From: Roseiarcus sp963836695
Lineage (GTDB): Bacteria; Pseudomonadota; Alphaproteobacteria; Rhizobiales; Beijerinckiaceae
Direction: 5' to 3'
Assembly: GCA_963836695.1 (NCBI GenBank)
Contig: CAWIKX010000040.1
Location: 1-64,000, forward strand
Length of the DNA stretch: 64,000 nt
The position numbers and the translations under genes are program-made. Of this stretch, positions 63,750 through 64,000 are shown one piece after another. The notes beneath the pieces are model-generated. The model was not told the DNA's origin, made no database searches, and saw only the letters and a program-made list of their open reading frames with translations. Every line of letters starts with the position of its first letter. Within the stretch, counting starts at the first letter, position 1.

Positions 63750-64000
63750 TCTGATCGGCTTCTTTCACCTCGACATCGCCGAGGTGCAGACTGCCGAAGG
63801 CAAACTCTATCTATTCGTGGCCATCGACCGCACGAGCAAATTCGCATTCGTCCAGTTGGTGGAAAGCGCCAACCGGGTGACGGCCTCCGCCTTCCTGGTC
63901 GCGTTGATCGCCGCCATTCCCTACAAGATTTATACGATCCTGACGGATAACGGCATCCAGTTCCGCTTCGCGCCGCGCTACGCCGACGGCCCCACCGCGC

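Larger units (their letters stand above)
62196..64000 (+). mobile_element. IS481-family transposase gene interrupted by IS630, running off the window
   Basis: The first part (62196-62584) encodes the helix-turn-helix region ATTTEAVRRAIQHSQASLRELAKRYGINPKTVAKWKRR and HTLLPLDDCLYSLQATIPHLTRSSLHRCLQRHGISRLP. The second part (63750-64000) resumes IGFFHLDIAEVQTAEGKLYLFVAIDRTSKFAFVQLVE (first catalytic Asp) and TILTDNGIQFRFAPRYADGP (second Asp), in a frame continuous with the first part once the IS630 and one TTA copy are removed. The third catalytic residue lies beyond the window. Confidence 0.85.

Overview
This is about 64 kb of GC-rich DNA (roughly 60-65% by eye) from an alphaproteobacterium, most probably a member of the Hyphomicrobiales (Rhizobiales) in the Beijerinckiaceae/Methylocystaceae area. 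The support is the gene content and order: cysQ - DUF4170 - DUF374 acyltransferase - waaA - lpxK, an rpoZ with a long acidic tail, the short alphaproteobacterial form of proS, lolC/lolD, an LpcC-like mannosyltransferase, ClpS, a double cold-shock-domain protein beside DUF192, and PEP-CTERM proteins. No rRNA, tRNA or CRISPR array was found.

Layout. 1-3.4 kb: lipid A/Kdo genes on the minus strand, badly frameshifted. 3.5-6.9 kb: SGNH-fold protein, small conserved protein, LysE exporter, KdgK-like kinase, a leftover LysE tail and TerC. 7.4-9.7 kb: a PAP2 phosphatase gene split by an IS630 element. 9.9-14.6 kb: Flp pilin, isomerase, SDR, M23 peptidase, small exported protein, slipin. 14.9-16.3 kb: a MITE-like repeat and an IS110 element. 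16.4-24 kb: amidohydrolase, aldo-keto reductase, clpS, a nonsense-mutated gene, lipoprotein, MFS exporter, a second MITE copy, class II aldolase. 24-28.8 kb: a PEP-CTERM protein, then a two-gene ATP-grasp/candidate-precursor cassette next to rlmE and ppx. 28.8-41 kb: DUF192, cold shock, rpoZ, BrnTA toxin-antitoxin, cysteine desulfurase, hydrolase, rnd, photolyase, membrane protein, lolDC, proS. 41.4-45.7 kb: accessory DNA with an orphan VgrG tail, a beta-propeller PEP-CTERM protein, GNAT, and two unrecognised genes. 45.9-62 kb: galM, UDG, NYN protein, FAH hydrolase, a TPR regulator, argC, 2OG oxygenase, CadD-like exporter, an LPS-core sugar operon, a Deg-type protease, DedA and small genes. 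62.2-64 kb: an IS481 transposase gene interrupted by a second IS630 element, running off the window.

The most interesting locus is 25.0-26.7 kb. An ATP-grasp protein of the MvdC/MvdD (graspetide, omega-ester peptide) ligase type overlaps by ATGA a 208-residue protein carrying a tandem nine-residue repeat that looks like a core region. A diverged copy of the rlmE 3' end lies on the far side of this pair, so the pair may have been acquired at rlmE. A second cassette, brnTA, is bounded by exact 17-bp direct repeats, one of which overlaps the 3' end of the cysteine desulfurase gene.

Caution: many genes, including ones expected to be essential (waaA, lpxK) or strongly conserved (rlmE, argC), carry single-base indels, mostly in short homopolymers. 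This is better explained by consensus error than by decay. Genes marked as frameshifted are therefore called by their joined reading frame.
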